This document shows positions 27,557 through 36,106 of a stretch of DNA of 64,000 bases, piece by piece. This DNA is from Bradyrhizobium liaoningense (lineage in GTDB: Bacteria; Pseudomonadota; Alphaproteobacteria; Rhizobiales; Xanthobacteraceae): positions 123,980 to 187,979 of the forward strand of contig NZ_JAFCJM010000012.1 in assembly GCF_018130955.1 (NCBI RefSeq), given 5' to 3'. Below the pieces are notes generated by a model that made no database searches, was not told the origin of the DNA, and worked only from the letters and a program-made list of their open reading frames with translations. Position numbers and translations under genes: made by a program. How positions within the stretch are numbered: the stretch's first letter is position 1; every line of letters begins with the position of its first letter.

Positions 27557-28006
27557 CTAGTCGTTCGCCTCGGGCGGCAAAAAGTCCACCTCGTGCTGTG
27601 CCGAGATGCGCACGACCTCCGCAGGGTCGGTGAGGTTGTGCAGCATGTTGAACAGCGCCTCCAGCTTCTGCATCGGCGAGACCCAGAACATCGCGCGGGC
27701 CGGCTTGTCGGACTTGTTGAAATAGCCGTGGGGAATGCCGCGCGGCATGCGCACGAGATCGCCGGCCTTGGCCTTCACCCACACGCCGTCGAGCTTGAGG
27801 TCGAGGACGCCCTCCTGCACCAGGATGAATTCGTCCTGGGTCGGGTGGACGTGAACCGGCACGAACTGGCCGGGCTCGCTGTTGGTTTCGAACGCGAAGG
27901 TGGAGTCGCAGATGGCTTTGGGGAAGTAGAGCTGGCCCAAAATATTCCAGCTCTTGCCGCCGTAGCCTGTACCGTTTGCAGTGATGCCTTTTTCGAGTGC
28001 AGCCAT
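27557..28006 (-). CDS. Cupin domain protein
   Basis: 149 residues. Two cupin motifs are visible: HVHPTQDEFILVQEGVLDL (pattern H-x-H...E) and DLVRMPRGIPHGYFNKS, with the usual glycine and proline spacing. Such single-domain cupins bind a metal and act as dioxygenases, isomerases or sensors. The protein contains an MFWVSPMQKLEALFNML segment in the C-terminal part that could mediate dimer contact. It shares a strand with the monooxygenase downstream and is divergent from the AraC regulator, so it is likely coregulated. The start at 28006 gives a typical cupin N-terminus. The substrate is unknown. Confidence 0.83.
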   Translation of the reverse strand: MAALEKGITANGTGYGGKSWNILGQLYFPKAICDSTFAFETNSEPGQFVPVHVHPTQDEFILVQEGVLDLKLDGVWVKAKAGDLVRMPRGIPHGYFNKSDKPARAMFWVSPMQKLEALFNMLHNLTDPAEVVRISAQHEVDFLPPEAND

Positions 28007-28181
28007 GGCTCATCTCCATCTTGGATCCAGCGAGGAGGGAGGATCGGTCAGGCGCCAGGCACTGTCTATCCGCAAAACGAATCCATGCGTGGTGCTCTGC
28101 AACACGACGACGTTTTTGCGCCGCGGCTCTTTTCGCCGCCGTGGAACTATTATAGGCTTAAAGTAATTTGGAGCGCGCGAC

Positions 28182-29219
28182 GTGTGGTCCATGATGTCCC
28201 CAACCGAGCTGGAGATGAGCGCGAAAAGCTCCGAAGCCGTCAGGCTTGCGGAGTTTGCCCGTGTCGCCACCGGTGACGTCGATGAAGCCGCCGAACAGAT
28301 CGGCCGCATCTTCTGCCCCCACGATTTGCAGCCAACCCAGGCAAGGGCTCCCGGCTTCTACGCACGGCACAATTGCGCGGCTTTTGAGGGATTTTCGATC
28401 AACTACGTCGCCTATGGCGGGTCGGTGACGATCGATCCCGGCTGCCTCGATGGCTTCTTTTTGCTGCAAATTCCCTTACGGGGCGGCGCTCGCGTTCGTG
28501 CTGGCACGCGCGAGCTCATCACCGCGCCTGGATCGACGGCGTCGCTGTTGTCTCCGACAGTGCCGACCCGGATGGTCTGGGGCGACTGTGCCCAGCTCAT
28601 CCTGCTGCTCGATCGCCGTCTGGCGGAGCAGCGCGCCGCCGCGCTCGCGGGCAAGCCGGCCGGCACCGTCGAATTCGAGCCGGTCGTCGATCTCGACGCG
28701 CCGGTCGCGCGCAGCCTGTCGGCAAAGCTTTGGGAATTGTTGGCGCTCGCCGAACGCCTCGGGCCCCGCAGCAAGCTGCCGGCAACCGCGGTGGCCGACT
28801 TGCGCGAGACGCTGCTCGATCATCTCCTCAATGGGCAGCGGCACGGCCTGTCCGATGCCATCCGCACCTTCTCAGGGCGGGCCGAGCGGCTGCCGCGCAC
28901 CTTGCGCAGGGCGCGGGATTGTCTCGAAGCGGGAGCCGGCGAGCCGCTCGATCTCGTGCAACTCGCAACCTCCGCCGGCGTCGGCATCCGCGCGCTTCAG
29001 CTCGGCTTCCGCCGGCACTTTGGCCTGTCGATTTCTGAGATGCTGCTCGACATCCGTCTCGCCAATCTCCATGCGCGGCTGTCGCAGGCGACACCCGATG
29101 CGTCGATCACCGACATCGCCTTCGATCTCGGCTTCACGCATCTGAGCCGCATGGCCGGCGCCTACCGCGAAAAATTTGGCGAGACGCCGTCGGCGACGCT
29201 GCGGCGGCGCATGAGCTAA
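28182..29219 (+). CDS. AraC-family transcriptional regulator
   Basis: 345 residues starting with GTG at 28182 (GGAG 8 bases upstream; an ATG at 28191 is also possible). The first two thirds form an AraC-type sensor domain (YARHNCAAFEGFSINYVAYGG, then a FFLLQIPLRGGARV strand). The last third is the two-helix-turn-helix AraC/XylS domain: GIRALQLGFRRHFGLSISEM, followed by SITDIAFDLGFTHLSRMAGAYREKFGETP. The gene is divergent from the cupin-monooxygenase pair with about 175 bases between them, so that pair is the likely target. Length and layout are typical of AraC proteins with a DUF4352/AraC_binding_2-like sensor. The inducer is unknown. Confidence 0.9.
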   Translation: MWSMMSPTELEMSAKSSEAVRLAEFARVATGDVDEAAEQIGRIFCPHDLQPTQARAPGFYARHNCAAFEGFSINYVAYGGSVTIDPGCLDGFFLLQIPLRGGARVRAGTRELITAPGSTASLLSPTVPTRMVWGDCAQLILLLDRRLAEQRAAALAGKPAGTVEFEPVVDLDAPVARSLSAKLWELLALAERLGPRSKLPATAVADLRETLLDHLLNGQRHGLSDAIRTFSGRAERLPRTLRRARDCLEAGAGEPLDLVQLATSAGVGIRALQLGFRRHFGLSISEMLLDIRLANLHARLSQATPDASITDIAFDLGFTHLSRMAGAYREKFGETPSATLRRRMS

Positions 29220-29241
29220 GCAGTGCGAGATGCCTTGCGGC

Positions 29242-30807
29242 TCATTCCGGCAAACCCGCTTTCCTGAACCCTTCGATCAACAGCTTCGCGTTTGCCTGGC
29301 CGCCGCGCGCGATATATCCGGATATTGTAAAGGCAGGATCGAGCTCCAGCATCTGTGCGGCCACGTCGCGGGCCTCCTTGTCACGTCCGAGATGGGCAAG
29401 CGCGCATAGGAGACAGCGGTGCCCGGCCGAATGGGTGGGGTTCTGACGAAGCGATCTTTTGGCCGCTTCGATGGCGTCGTCAAAACGTTCGAGCTCGATA
29501 TACGCCATCGCCATCCCGATGGAGGACCGATGCAGCAGCGGGTCAACCGGGCTCAGGCGGTTGGCACGGGCAAAGCTCCGGAGCGCCTCTTCCGGCTGGC
29601 CCGCAATTCGGTACACCCAGCCCCTGTTGAGCCATCCGTCGAATGAGTTCGGGTTGAGGGCGACCGATCGGTCGGCCATTTCCATTTCGCCCTGGGGATC
29701 GCCGATCATGAACGCAGAGGCGACGGCGACGTTGGCCAGTATTCCGGGATCGCCGTCGTCGATGCTCAGCGCAAGGCGAATGAACCGAATGGCTTCCTTG
29801 CGGTCGAGATGCGGATCGCTCGAATAGCCCAGAGTGATGTTGAGCGAATGGCACAGGCTTCCAATGCTGGCGACGAAGCCGAGCCGGGGATCCAGTTCGA
29901 GAGCGCGATGTATGAGCCGTATGCCCTCAGCCAATCCTTCGCGGGTCGCACGGTAGAGGTGCGGCATGGCGCGCAGAAAAAGATCGTAGGCTCGCAGGTC
30001 GTCCGGCGGCCGCCGCGCTGCCATGCTGATTTCTTCCTGCAGCAGTCTTGGCTGAATGGCTGAGACGACGGCAATCGCGACCTCGTCCTGGAGCGCGAAG
30101 ATATCCGTCAGGTCGCGCTCGAACGTGTCTGCCCAGATGTGTGTGTTCGTCGTCGCATCGATCAACTGCCCGGCGATGCGGACCTTGCCCGACGCCTTGC
30201 GCACGGAGCCTTCGAGCACATAGTGCACGCCAAGCTTGCGCCCGACCTCCTTGATGTCGACGGCCTGGCCCTTGAAGGTGAAACTCGAATTGCGGGCGAT
30301 CACGAACAGCCATTTGAACCGCGAGAGCGCGATCGTGATCTCTTCGACCATCCCATCGGCGAAGTATTCCTGCTCCGGATCGCCGCTCATGTTCTGGAAG
30401 GGCAAGACCGCAATCGACGGCTTGTCCGGGAGCGCCAGTGCGGGGTTTGCCAAACCTGGGCGTTCGTCGAGGATGGTCGCCGTGCCGGCAGGGTGGTCGG
30501 CTTCGCGCACAGCGCCGACGAAGCGAAAACCCCTGCGGGGCAAGGTCTTGATCAGGCGTTGCACGTCTCCGGCATCGCCGATCGCGGTCCGGGCCGCATT
30601 CAGGCGCGTCGTGAGTGCTGCGTCGGACACGCTGCGCCCGCTCCAGATGGCATTGATGAGGTCGTCCTTGCTGACGACACGGTCCCTGTTGCTGATCAAA
30701 TAGTCGAGGAGGTCGAAGACTTGCGGTGCAATGGAGACGACGTCCGGCCCGCGGCGCAGCTCGCGCAGGTCGGTATCGAGCGCGTACTCCTCAAATTGAT
30801 ATCGCAA
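29242..30807 (-). CDS. CadC-like winged-helix regulator with TolB-like and TPR regions
   Basis: 521 residues. Residues 1-95 form an OmpR-type winged helix (VFDLLDYLISNRDRVVSKDDL, NAARTAIGDAGD, TLPRRGFRFVGAV). Residues about 128-250 match the TolB-like N-terminal region of adenylate-cyclase-associated CadC-type regulators (IAVLPFQNMSGDPEQEYFAD). The rest is a chain of TPR-like helices (LNRGWVYRIAGQPEEALRSF). No transmembrane segment is seen between the domains, unlike classical CadC. It is divergent from the DUF1127 gene and 166 bases from its start, with a 22-base-spaced direct repeat between them that may be its binding site. The signal is unknown. Confidence 0.88.
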   Translation of the reverse strand: MRYQFEEYALDTDLRELRRGPDVVSIAPQVFDLLDYLISNRDRVVSKDDLINAIWSGRSVSDAALTTRLNAARTAIGDAGDVQRLIKTLPRRGFRFVGAVREADHPAGTATILDERPGLANPALALPDKPSIAVLPFQNMSGDPEQEYFADGMVEEITIALSRFKWLFVIARNSSFTFKGQAVDIKEVGRKLGVHYVLEGSVRKASGKVRIAGQLIDATTNTHIWADTFERDLTDIFALQDEVAIAVVSAIQPRLLQEEISMAARRPPDDLRAYDLFLRAMPHLYRATREGLAEGIRLIHRALELDPRLGFVASIGSLCHSLNITLGYSSDPHLDRKEAIRFIRLALSIDDGDPGILANVAVASAFMIGDPQGEMEMADRSVALNPNSFDGWLNRGWVYRIAGQPEEALRSFARANRLSPVDPLLHRSSIGMAMAYIELERFDDAIEAAKRSLRQNPTHSAGHRCLLCALAHLGRDKEARDVAAQMLELDPAFTISGYIARGGQANAKLLIEGFRKAGLPE

Positions 30808-30873
30808 CCTGCCAACCCTCTGGCTGGCCTCCGATTCGTCGGAGGCGGTCGAATACCGCTTGCACCCCTAAAA

Positions 30874-30903
30874 GTAAGCCGCCGGTGAGGAAAATGTAAG
30901 CCG
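30874..30903. promoter_or_regulatory. Direct repeat, candidate operator for the CadC-like regulator
   Basis: GTAAGCCG occurs at 30874-30881 and 30896-30903, exactly 22 bases apart (two helical turns), each preceded by a run of A. It sits in the gap between the divergent CadC-like regulator and DUF1127 genes, a fitting place for a winged-helix dimer to bind. Confidence 0.45.
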
Positions 30904-30972
30904 GACATCAAGCAGACCCGCTCGCTCCCGGGCATCGTGATCCTGGGCCATGGAGCCCAAGGAGATACGACG

Positions 30973-31215
30973 ATGAGCGTGACCTATGACACGACGGGGC
31001 TGCGAGGCGGCCGGGTCCAGACATTCGGTATCACCGGGCTGTTCAGGACATGCTGGAGTGCGCTTGGGGAATGGCGCAAACGTCAGGCACTGCAAGCCAC
31101 GCTGCATGGCCTGAGCGACGCCGAACTGATGGATATCGGGACGACGCGGGGCGAGATCGACTACGTCGCCGCGAACCGCTCGACCGATCCGCGCGGCAAT
31201 CTATCCGCCCAATGA
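30973..31215 (+). CDS. DUF1127 small protein
   Basis: 80 residues. The core WRKRQALQATLHGLSDAELMDIGTTRGEI is the DUF1127 signature: a basic start, leucine-rich middle and SDxxLxDIGxxRxEI end. The ATG at 30973 follows AAGGAGAT. Alphaproteobacteria have several of these arginine-rich small proteins, and some act in phosphate or carbon adaptation and RNA binding. The placement next to the CadC-like regulator suggests regulation by it. The exact role is unknown. Confidence 0.85.
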   Translation: MSVTYDTTGLRGGRVQTFGITGLFRTCWSALGEWRKRQALQATLHGLSDAELMDIGTTRGEIDYVAANRSTDPRGNLSAQ

Positions 31216-31236
31216 GTGTCCAAAATCTGCGGCGCG

Positions 31237-32301
31237 CTACTGCGCGCCGGAGCCGCCCTGCACGATCTTCTCGTTCAGCTTCTGGTCCACGGTCTCGACC
31301 GTGCGGTCGATTTCGGCCGAGGGCACGCCGAGCTGATGCGAGATCAGTTTCACCAGGAGGTCGACGCGCTCGATGAAGGGCGCGCCGGCAGCGACCGCGC
31401 GTGCGGCTGACGAGGGCTTGAGCAGGCTTTCCGCCGCCTTGGCATATTTCGCGAAGGGCACCTGATCCTGCGGATCGGCACCGAGACGCCGGGCAAGCGC
31501 GTCGACGTGGTCGTAGATTGCCTGCGAGCGCTTGAGGTCGCCATGCACGGCGTCGCGGATCGACTGCGGCTCGTGCGGCGTGATGCAGCGATAGTTGCCG
31601 GTGAGCAGCATCGACCACTTTGCCAGCGGCACGAACAGCGAGTCGAACACCTTCAGCTTCACCGGGACGTCCTGGCCGTCCAGCGTCACCGCGTCGATGT
31701 CCGCTTCCAGCTCGCGCAGCACCTTGTTGTGCGTCTCGTCCTCGAAGATCGCGGCCTTGAAGTTGGTGGGCAGGCCGACGTGGAGCACGTTCGCAGCTTC
31801 CTCCGGGGGACGGAAGGCCTGCGGATCGGGCGAGCACAGCGTCACCAGGCCCGGCTTGAAGCGCTCCCACACCTGCGCGTTGGTGTAAGCCTCCTCCAGG
31901 TCCATCTCCTTCAGCGCTGCGATGCGCTTGAGATAGGGCAGGGGCGGCATGTTCATGATGGACAGGCACGGCAGGCCGGCGGCCGCGATCTTCACCATCA
32001 GCACACGGACCGTGTGGTTGGTGTATTGCGGCTCCTGCATGGCGAGCGCCACCATGTCGTAGCGGGAGATGTCGACCTCGCCGGGCGTGGTCGCATCCAG
32101 CTTGCCGGGCAGGCCGCGCGAAAAAATCGCCCGGTGCACCGCCTCGTCGCGCAGCTTGATGCGTACCTCGGTGCCGTCGCGGTTGATGAGCTCGGCGGTC
32201 TTGGCACGGCAGACCAGGGTCACGTTGTGACCCGCCATCAAAAGCTTGGTCCCCAGCAAGGAGCCGTAGGAGGCCCCAAGGATCAGAATGTTGCGCGCCA
32301 T
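31237..32301 (-). CDS. Ketopantoate-reductase-like dehydrogenase
   Basis: 354 residues. The N-terminal nucleotide-binding motif is ILGASYGSLLGTKLLMAG, a variant of GxGxxG, followed by GHNVTLVCRAKTAELIN as in ApbA/PanE-type dehydrogenases. The helical C-terminal half has a catalytic-type region (LAKWSMLLTGNYRCITPHEP). The motif GASYGS is unlike the usual GxGxxG, so cofactor binding may differ and the protein may not be a pantothenate enzyme. It lies 21 bases after the convergent DUF1127 gene. The start at 32301 is supported by the immediate Rossmann fold. Related proteins are called opine-like or 2-dehydropantoate reductases; the substrate is unknown. Confidence 0.7.
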   Translation of the reverse strand: MARNILILGASYGSLLGTKLLMAGHNVTLVCRAKTAELINRDGTEVRIKLRDEAVHRAIFSRGLPGKLDATTPGEVDISRYDMVALAMQEPQYTNHTVRVLMVKIAAAGLPCLSIMNMPPLPYLKRIAALKEMDLEEAYTNAQVWERFKPGLVTLCSPDPQAFRPPEEAANVLHVGLPTNFKAAIFEDETHNKVLRELEADIDAVTLDGQDVPVKLKVFDSLFVPLAKWSMLLTGNYRCITPHEPQSIRDAVHGDLKRSQAIYDHVDALARRLGADPQDQVPFAKYAKAAESLLKPSSAARAVAAGAPFIERVDLLVKLISHQLGVPSAEIDRTVETVDQKLNEKIVQGGSGAQ

Positions 32302-32469
32302 GCTCTCTCTTTCGCTAGGTCTGACGGGGATTAGCCCGTGCGGCAGGGAGCGCCGTGTCTATCGCACTTCCTCTGGCATTACAAATACAAGGCAGTTTCG
32401 CATTTGTTCTCTCCCGGGCATGGCGAGAAGCCCCCGCCGTGCACGCGGGCGCAGGGCCCGAGAAGCCGT

Positions 32470-33693
32470 TCAGGAATTGACGTGCACGAAATCGCGCAGC
32501 AGCGGATAGATCTCGTTACTCCAGCGCTTGCCCGAGAACACGCCGTAATGGCCGACGCCGGCCTGCATGTGGTGCACCCTGCGATAGGCACGCACGCCGG
32601 TGCAGAGGTCTTGCGCTGCGAGCGTCTGGCCGATCGAGCAGATGTCGTCCTTCTCGCCCTCGACCGTCATCAGTCCCATGCGGCTGACGGCGCGGGTGTT
32701 CACCGGACGTCCGCGATGCATCAGCTTGCCCTGTGGCAAGAGATGCTCCTGGAACACGTCGCGCACGGTCTCGATGTAGAATTCTGCGGGCAGGTCCATC
32801 ACCGCAAAATATTCGTCGTAGAAATTCTTGATGGTCGCGGCCTTCTCCTTCTCGCCCTTGGCGATGTGGTTGGCGAGATCGAGGTGCTGCTTGATGTGCC
32901 GCTCGAGGTTCATCGACACGAAGGCGGTGAGCTGCACGAAGCCCGGATACACCTTCCGGAACGCGCCGCGGCACTGCACCGGCACGTAGTTGATCAGATT
33001 GCGCTCGAACCATTCGATCGGCTTGCTCTTGGCGAAGTCGTTCACTTTTGTCGGCTGCACCCGCGTGTCGATCGGTCCCGCCATCAGCGTCAGCGTGGCG
33101 GGGCGCGAGGGATGGTTGTCCTCGCACATGATCGCGGCGGCGGCGAGCGCCGAGACTGACGGCTGGCAGATCGCGACCATGTGCGGGCGCGGTCCGAGCT
33201 GCCCGAGGAAGTCGATGAGGTGGTCGGTGTAGTCGTCGAGCCCGAAGCGGCCTTCGCTGCGCGGAATGTCGCGCGGATTGTGCCAGTCGGTGATGTAGAC
33301 GTCGTGGTCCTGGAGCAGCGTCTTCACCGTGCCGCGCAAGAGCGTCGCGAAATGGCCGGACATCGGCGCGACCAGCAGCATGCGCGGCTGCTCGGCCGCG
33401 TCGTCCTTTTTGAAATGCAGCAGCGAGCCGAACGGCGTCGCGTAGGTGATCTCTTCCTTGACCGCGACTTCGCGGTTACCGACCCTGACGCTGTCGATGC
33501 CGTAGGCCGGGCGGTCATAGGTGATGGTGGAGCGCGAGATCAGCTCTAGCGCAGCCGACAGCCGCCCGACGAGAGCATGCGACGTCCCCTGGGGCACCAG
33601 ATTGAGGTATCTGAGGGCAGACGAAGCCCCCGCCCGCCATGGCTCCGTCAGATCCATGTGGTTCTGAAAGGCCTGATAGTACATCGACATCAT
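32470..33693 (-). CDS. phaZ: Intracellular polyhydroxyalkanoate depolymerase
   Basis: 407 residues. The N-terminus MMSMYYQAFQNHMDLTEPWR and the body match intracellular PHB/PHA depolymerases. The alpha/beta-hydrolase nucleophile region has a cysteine in place of serine (VAICQPSVSALAAAA), as known in PhaZ. Later blocks are ITDWHNPRDIPRS, LMAGPIDTRVQPTKVND and an active-site histidine region (HHMQAGVGHYGVFSG). It degrades storage granules inside the cell to hydroxybutyrate units. The start at 33693 follows AGGGTGG, 11 bases away. It is a single gene, divergent from the glutathione transferase at 33869. Confidence 0.94.
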   Translation of the reverse strand: MMSMYYQAFQNHMDLTEPWRAGASSALRYLNLVPQGTSHALVGRLSAALELISRSTITYDRPAYGIDSVRVGNREVAVKEEITYATPFGSLLHFKKDDAAEQPRMLLVAPMSGHFATLLRGTVKTLLQDHDVYITDWHNPRDIPRSEGRFGLDDYTDHLIDFLGQLGPRPHMVAICQPSVSALAAAAIMCEDNHPSRPATLTLMAGPIDTRVQPTKVNDFAKSKPIEWFERNLINYVPVQCRGAFRKVYPGFVQLTAFVSMNLERHIKQHLDLANHIAKGEKEKAATIKNFYDEYFAVMDLPAEFYIETVRDVFQEHLLPQGKLMHRGRPVNTRAVSRMGLMTVEGEKDDICSIGQTLAAQDLCTGVRAYRRVHHMQAGVGHYGVFSGKRWSNEIYPLLRDFVHVNS

Positions 33694-33868
33694 TACTGAA
33701 ACGCCCACCCTGACCCCAGACCATCATGCAATATCGACGCCAGACTCGAGTCAATTCGCCCTGAAAACTGGCATGTCGCTTGCTGTGGAATACGGGGAAG
33801 CACGAACTTTGGGCACCGCGCATAACGGGACGGCGGCGTCAGGAATTCAGGCGCGAGGGAAAGGCCAT

Positions 33869-34525
33869 ATGGCGAAAGCGACACTGACCATCAGCAGCAA
33901 GAACTACTCGTCCTGGTCGCTGCGTGGCTGGCTGCTGACGAAGTTTTCCGGGCTCGAATTCGACGAGGTCGTGACCGCGCCGGACGACGCGTCCGCGCGC
34001 GCGGAAATCCTCCTGCTGTCGTCGTCGATCCTGGTGCCATGCTTACGGCACGACGGCGCGACGGTCTGGGATACGCTGGCGATCGCCGAATATCTCAACG
34101 AGGTGATGCCGGAGGCCGGCCTTCTGCCGACCGATCGCATCCAGCGCGCGCATTGTCGCTCGATCTGCGGCGAAATCCATTCCGGCTTCACCACGCTGCG
34201 CGCCTCGCTGCCGGTCAACCTCAGGGGTCACTTCCCCGGTTTCAAGATCTGGTCGCGCGCCCAGGCCGACATCGACCGGGTCTGGGCCATCTGGCGCGAC
34301 TGCCTGGAAAAATCCGGCGGTCCCTTCCTGTTCGGCGCCCAGCGCACCATGGCGGATGCGATGTATGCGCCCGTCGTCACGCGCTTCGTGACTTATGACG
34401 TCAAGCTCGAGCCGCGGCTGAAGGCCTATGCCGACACCATCATGGGCATGGCCGAGATGCGCGAATGGATCGAGGCGGCCAAGGCGGAGCCTGCCGAGAT
34501 CGAGGAGCTCGAGGTCGAATATTAG
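33869..34525 (+). CDS. Glutathione S-transferase family protein
   Basis: 218 residues. The N-terminal thioredoxin-like domain starts TISSKNYSSWSLRGWLL, placing a serine/tyrosine-rich site near residue 12; the cis-proline region appears in SSSILVPCLRHDGATVWDTLAIAEYL. The C-terminal helical domain ends with EIEELEVEY. The ATG at 33869 follows GGGAAAGG. It conjugates or reduces compounds with glutathione, but the substrate class is unclear. It is divergent from phaZ. A second, distantly related GST-fold protein lies at 60231. Confidence 0.88.
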   Translation: MAKATLTISSKNYSSWSLRGWLLTKFSGLEFDEVVTAPDDASARAEILLLSSSILVPCLRHDGATVWDTLAIAEYLNEVMPEAGLLPTDRIQRAHCRSICGEIHSGFTTLRASLPVNLRGHFPGFKIWSRAQADIDRVWAIWRDCLEKSGGPFLFGAQRTMADAMYAPVVTRFVTYDVKLEPRLKAYADTIMGMAEMREWIEAAKAEPAEIEELEVEY

Positions 34526-35126
34526 GCAGTGCTCGCAAGGGCCTGCCCGTTTCGGCGGCGAGGCCCGCGAGCAGCCTTTGCCCAACTCGCGGCCAGTCGC
34601 AACGCCGGAGCTGTGATCGCCTCCGTCTGCGCCGCGGCGATGATGCATCGCGCCATCGCGGGATTCCATCGTCATGTCAGCGGCTTCGCCGCCCATCTCG
34701 CGCGTGTTCGCTGCGTTGCAGCGCTATGGCGCGGTTCTCGCATTGCACAATTGGCTGCGAATGCGATGACGGACGCTGCCGAAAGTTTGGACGCCGACGC
34801 TCGCGGATCGCTGGAAGCTTAGGGAGCGGAGAACCGTCATGAACCAGCACGCTGACGTCCAAAATTGCTCCCACGTCGACATGCCGCCGGCGAGGTGAGG
34901 GCGGATATCCCCCCGGAAGAATTAACTTTTGTCGTCGGCCGCAGGCTGCGTCCGCTCGCCCTGTTCCTTGATATGGTACGCGCAATCCGCGCAATGCCGA
35001 TATCTAGCCGTGAACAGGTGAGTACGGAGCCTCACCGCTGATTCGGACGCGATTCGTTCGAGCCGCGTTCCGAATCTTAAGAGCGCGTTTGTCGCCGTCG
35101 CATTTTGAGACAGGTCATGGGCCCTG
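34526..35126. other. Intergenic region, no gene supported
   Basis: About 600 bases between the GST gene and a small minus-strand gene. Only short frames with poor codon use were seen, and no repeat or recognisable motif. It could be decayed coding DNA. Confidence 0.35.
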
Positions 35127-35348
35127 TCAGGCTACGCCCTGCTTCACGCGCGGCAACCGCCAGCCGATCACGGTCGCCTCGACCGCAATGCCCGCTTCGC
35201 TGTTTTGCCAGCGGCCTGCGACATATCGGCAGGCAAACGGCAATTGATATGTCCCGCTGTGATCTTCGCAAAGCACCTCGACTGGCAGGCCGGGCGGTGG
35301 TTCTCCTTCGCCATTGAATTCCGCCAGACGTCTCTCGCGCGTTGCCAT
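35127..35348 (-). CDS. Small protein of unknown function
   Basis: 73 residues starting MATRERRLAEFNGEGEPP. The middle VEVLCEDHSGTYQLPFACRYVAGRW is rich in aromatic residues and two cysteines, and the C-terminus ends ATVIGWRLPRVKQGVA. The start at 35348 has GGGGAG 9 bases upstream. No membrane segment or signal peptide. I do not recognise a family, but the codon use and good ribosome site support a real gene. An extended start at 35387 is less likely. Confidence 0.55.
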   Translation of the reverse strand: MATRERRLAEFNGEGEPPPGLPVEVLCEDHSGTYQLPFACRYVAGRWQNSEAGIAVEATVIGWRLPRVKQGVA

Positions 35349-35537
35349 TCCAAAAGTCTCCCCTAAAAAATCGCGGCGAGTGCCCAATTCTCCGCGTCAA
35401 GTCTCAGATCATGGTCATCGTTCCCGTCCCAGGGAACACGCCGAGCACACCGCGAGAATGCGGTGTCAGTATGGTATCGTCGGTGCGATACGCGGCATCA
35501 GCGCAATTTGCCGTGATTGGTTGTCGAGGGAACCTGC

Positions 35538-35900
35538 ATGCCGGGCCGGACCATTGCCGCCATTTGTTTCGCGACTTTTCTCACTGGAACTTTTTCAACC
35601 GCGCCGCTGCTCGCGCAGGACGTTCCCGGCATCGAGATCTGCATCGTCGAGAAGACCTGGGAGCGGCGCACAAGCTGCCTGCAGAGCAATGTCGACTTCC
35701 TCCAGAAGACGATCACCAAGCTCAGCATCGACCATCAGCAGAAGCTCGATGCGGCAAATCGCCAGATCGAGGCGTTGAAGGTGGCCGTGGCCGGATTGCA
35801 GAAGGTGGCCGCCGATCTCCAGGCGTCGCAAGCGAAGACGGCGGAGGATGTGAAGAAGAAGCAGGATGCGCCGCCGCCGCCGAAGGAACAGACGAAGTAG
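35538..35900 (+). CDS. Small exported coiled-coil protein
   Basis: 120 residues. The first 33 form a signal peptide (ending STAPLLAQ). The rest begins VPGIEICIVEKTWERRTSCLQSNVDF, with two cysteines, and continues as a charged coiled coil (QQKLDAANRQIEALKVAVAGLQKVAADLQ) that ends in a proline/lysine tail (APPPPKEQTK). The start at 35538 follows GAGGGAAC. It is likely a periplasmic or outer-membrane-linked structural or partner protein. No specific family is recognised. Confidence 0.65.
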   Translation: MPGRTIAAICFATFLTGTFSTAPLLAQDVPGIEICIVEKTWERRTSCLQSNVDFLQKTITKLSIDHQQKLDAANRQIEALKVAVAGLQKVAADLQASQAKTAEDVKKKQDAPPPPKEQTK

Positions 35901-35905
35901 GACAA

Positions 35906-35994
35906 GTAGGGTGGGCAAAGGCACGAAGCGCCGTGCCCACCACCTTTGGGCATCGCAACGAAGTGGTGGGCACGCATCGCTTTGCCCACCCTAC
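35906..35994. repeat. Palindromic intergenic repeat
   Basis: The element starts GTAGGGTGGGCAAAG at 35906-35920 and ends with its exact reverse complement CTTTGCCCACCCTAC at 35980-35994. The interior has a second pair of inverted GTGCCCACCAC/GTGGTGGGCAC-like blocks, so it can fold as a cruciform or long hairpin. It lies right after a small gene and before the AraC/GyrI regulator. Confidence 0.8.
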
Positions 35995-36106
35995 GCGTTC
36001 TCGGGGCACGAGACTGAACAGCAACGCCGATCAAGTGCGGCCTCGGACGATGGTCCATCATTGCCGCGCTTCGACATGAGAGCTCAAGACCTGAGACCAA
36101 GGAATC

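Noticed and set aside
34529..34822. Open frame of 97 codons in the gap after the GST gene
   Set aside because: No ribosome-binding site, poor codon use and no recognisable motif.
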